From Sciurus carolinensis (lineage: Eukaryota; Chordata; Mammalia; Rodentia; Sciuridae), in NCBI RefSeq assembly GCF_902686445.1, contig NC_062214.1, positions 91,492,738-91,556,737 of the forward strand: a stretch of DNA of 64,000 nucleotides, given 5' to 3'. Shown here piece after piece: positions 63,411-64,000 of this stretch. Position 1 is the stretch's first letter. Each line of letters opens with the position of its first letter. The position numbers were made by a program, and so were the translations under genes. The notes under the pieces are model-generated. The model was not told where the DNA came from and did no database searches. It worked only from the letters and a program-made list of their open reading frames with translations.

Positions 63411-64000
63411 AATAACTCAAAGATGGATGTGAGGAATAGTGAGCACTAATAGGGATGAGCATGGCTGAAATGTGAGTTCAGAGGCCACACCTAGAAGCAA
63501 GGTGGTTCAGTGTGGCTGAGGCAGAAAACTTGAGAGGAAAAGTGACAATAGGTAATGCTTGAGGAGTAGATGTGGGACAAGGGACAGATCTGTGCCATGC
63601 CAAGAACTTTTGATTACAAAATGCCCAAGTTTCCTCCTAGGAAGAAAAAAGGAAGAAAAAGTATTCCTACAGCTTCCAGTTGCCAGTCTCTTCTCTCTCT
63701 TCCTTTACTGCGAACCACATAAATAGTCCATACCTGTTATCTTCATGTACGCATCCTGTCCATTCATTCTTCAACCCCTTAAAATCAGAACTGATAACAG
63801 CTGTCTAATGGATTATCATGAATCTTCTCATTTCTTTTTTACAGTCCTCATCTGACTTATCCCCTGCCAGCATCACTGACCCACACTTCCTGGCACTCTC
63901 TTAGTCCATTCTGCTGAGTACTCTCTACCCTAAGATTCTCTACTCTTTCAGTAACCAGTGGGTTCAGTTATACCAGGTCTTCTCTTCTGCAGAGAAAATC

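Larger units (their letters stand above)
57305..64000 (-). other. LACTB: LACTB intron before the terminal exon (partial)
   Basis: I saw no further LACTB exon in these 6.7 kb; the upstream exon ending in a codon for Arg must lie further right. It contains an inverted MIR, a 2.3-kb L1 ORF2 relic, a B1-dID and a MER5A copy, listed separately. 58440-59050 and 61550-62790 show no confident feature. Confidence 0.8.

Overview
The window is mammalian nuclear DNA, almost certainly from a squirrel-family rodent. Its short repeats are dominated by tRNA-derived ID SINEs and by dimeric B1-dID SINEs (a 7SL-derived B1 left half joined to an ID-like right half). Among rodents, abundant B1-dID points to sciurids or a close relative; I cannot name the species. 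G+C is low except at two promoter CpG islands.

Three protein-coding genes are present, in the arrangement known from human 15q22 but read in the opposite direction. RAB8B is on the minus strand: only coding exon 1 (21825-21948), its CpG-island promoter and 21.8 kb of intron 1 lie here. RPS27L is on the plus strand and complete: four coding exons between 47482 and 50403, a CpG-island promoter, and a polyadenylation signal at 50544. LACTB is on the minus strand: its terminal coding exon (56779-57304), 3' UTR, and part of the preceding intron. RAB8B and RPS27L diverge across about 25 kb; RPS27L and LACTB converge across about 6 kb. They are independent housekeeping-type genes (vesicle-traffic GTPase, ribosomal protein paralogue, mitochondrial serine beta-lactamase-like protein), not one pathway.

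The rest is intron or intergenic DNA filled with transposon remains: ID and B1-dID SINEs (several with target-site duplications), MIR and L2, L1 fragments including a 2.3-kb ORF2 relic at 59180-61545, MaLR-type LTRs including a solo LTR with a perfect 5-bp duplication, MER5A and Tigger/MER2-like DNA transposons, and microsatellites. A processed pseudogene of thymosin beta-10 lies in RAB8B intron 1.

The most functionally interesting non-coding site is an 18/20 match to the p53 consensus with no spacer in RPS27L intron 1, where a p53 element is expected. I found no evidence of an undescribed gene system. Family names for repeats come from remembered consensus sequences, and their boundaries are approximate except where target-site duplications fix them.
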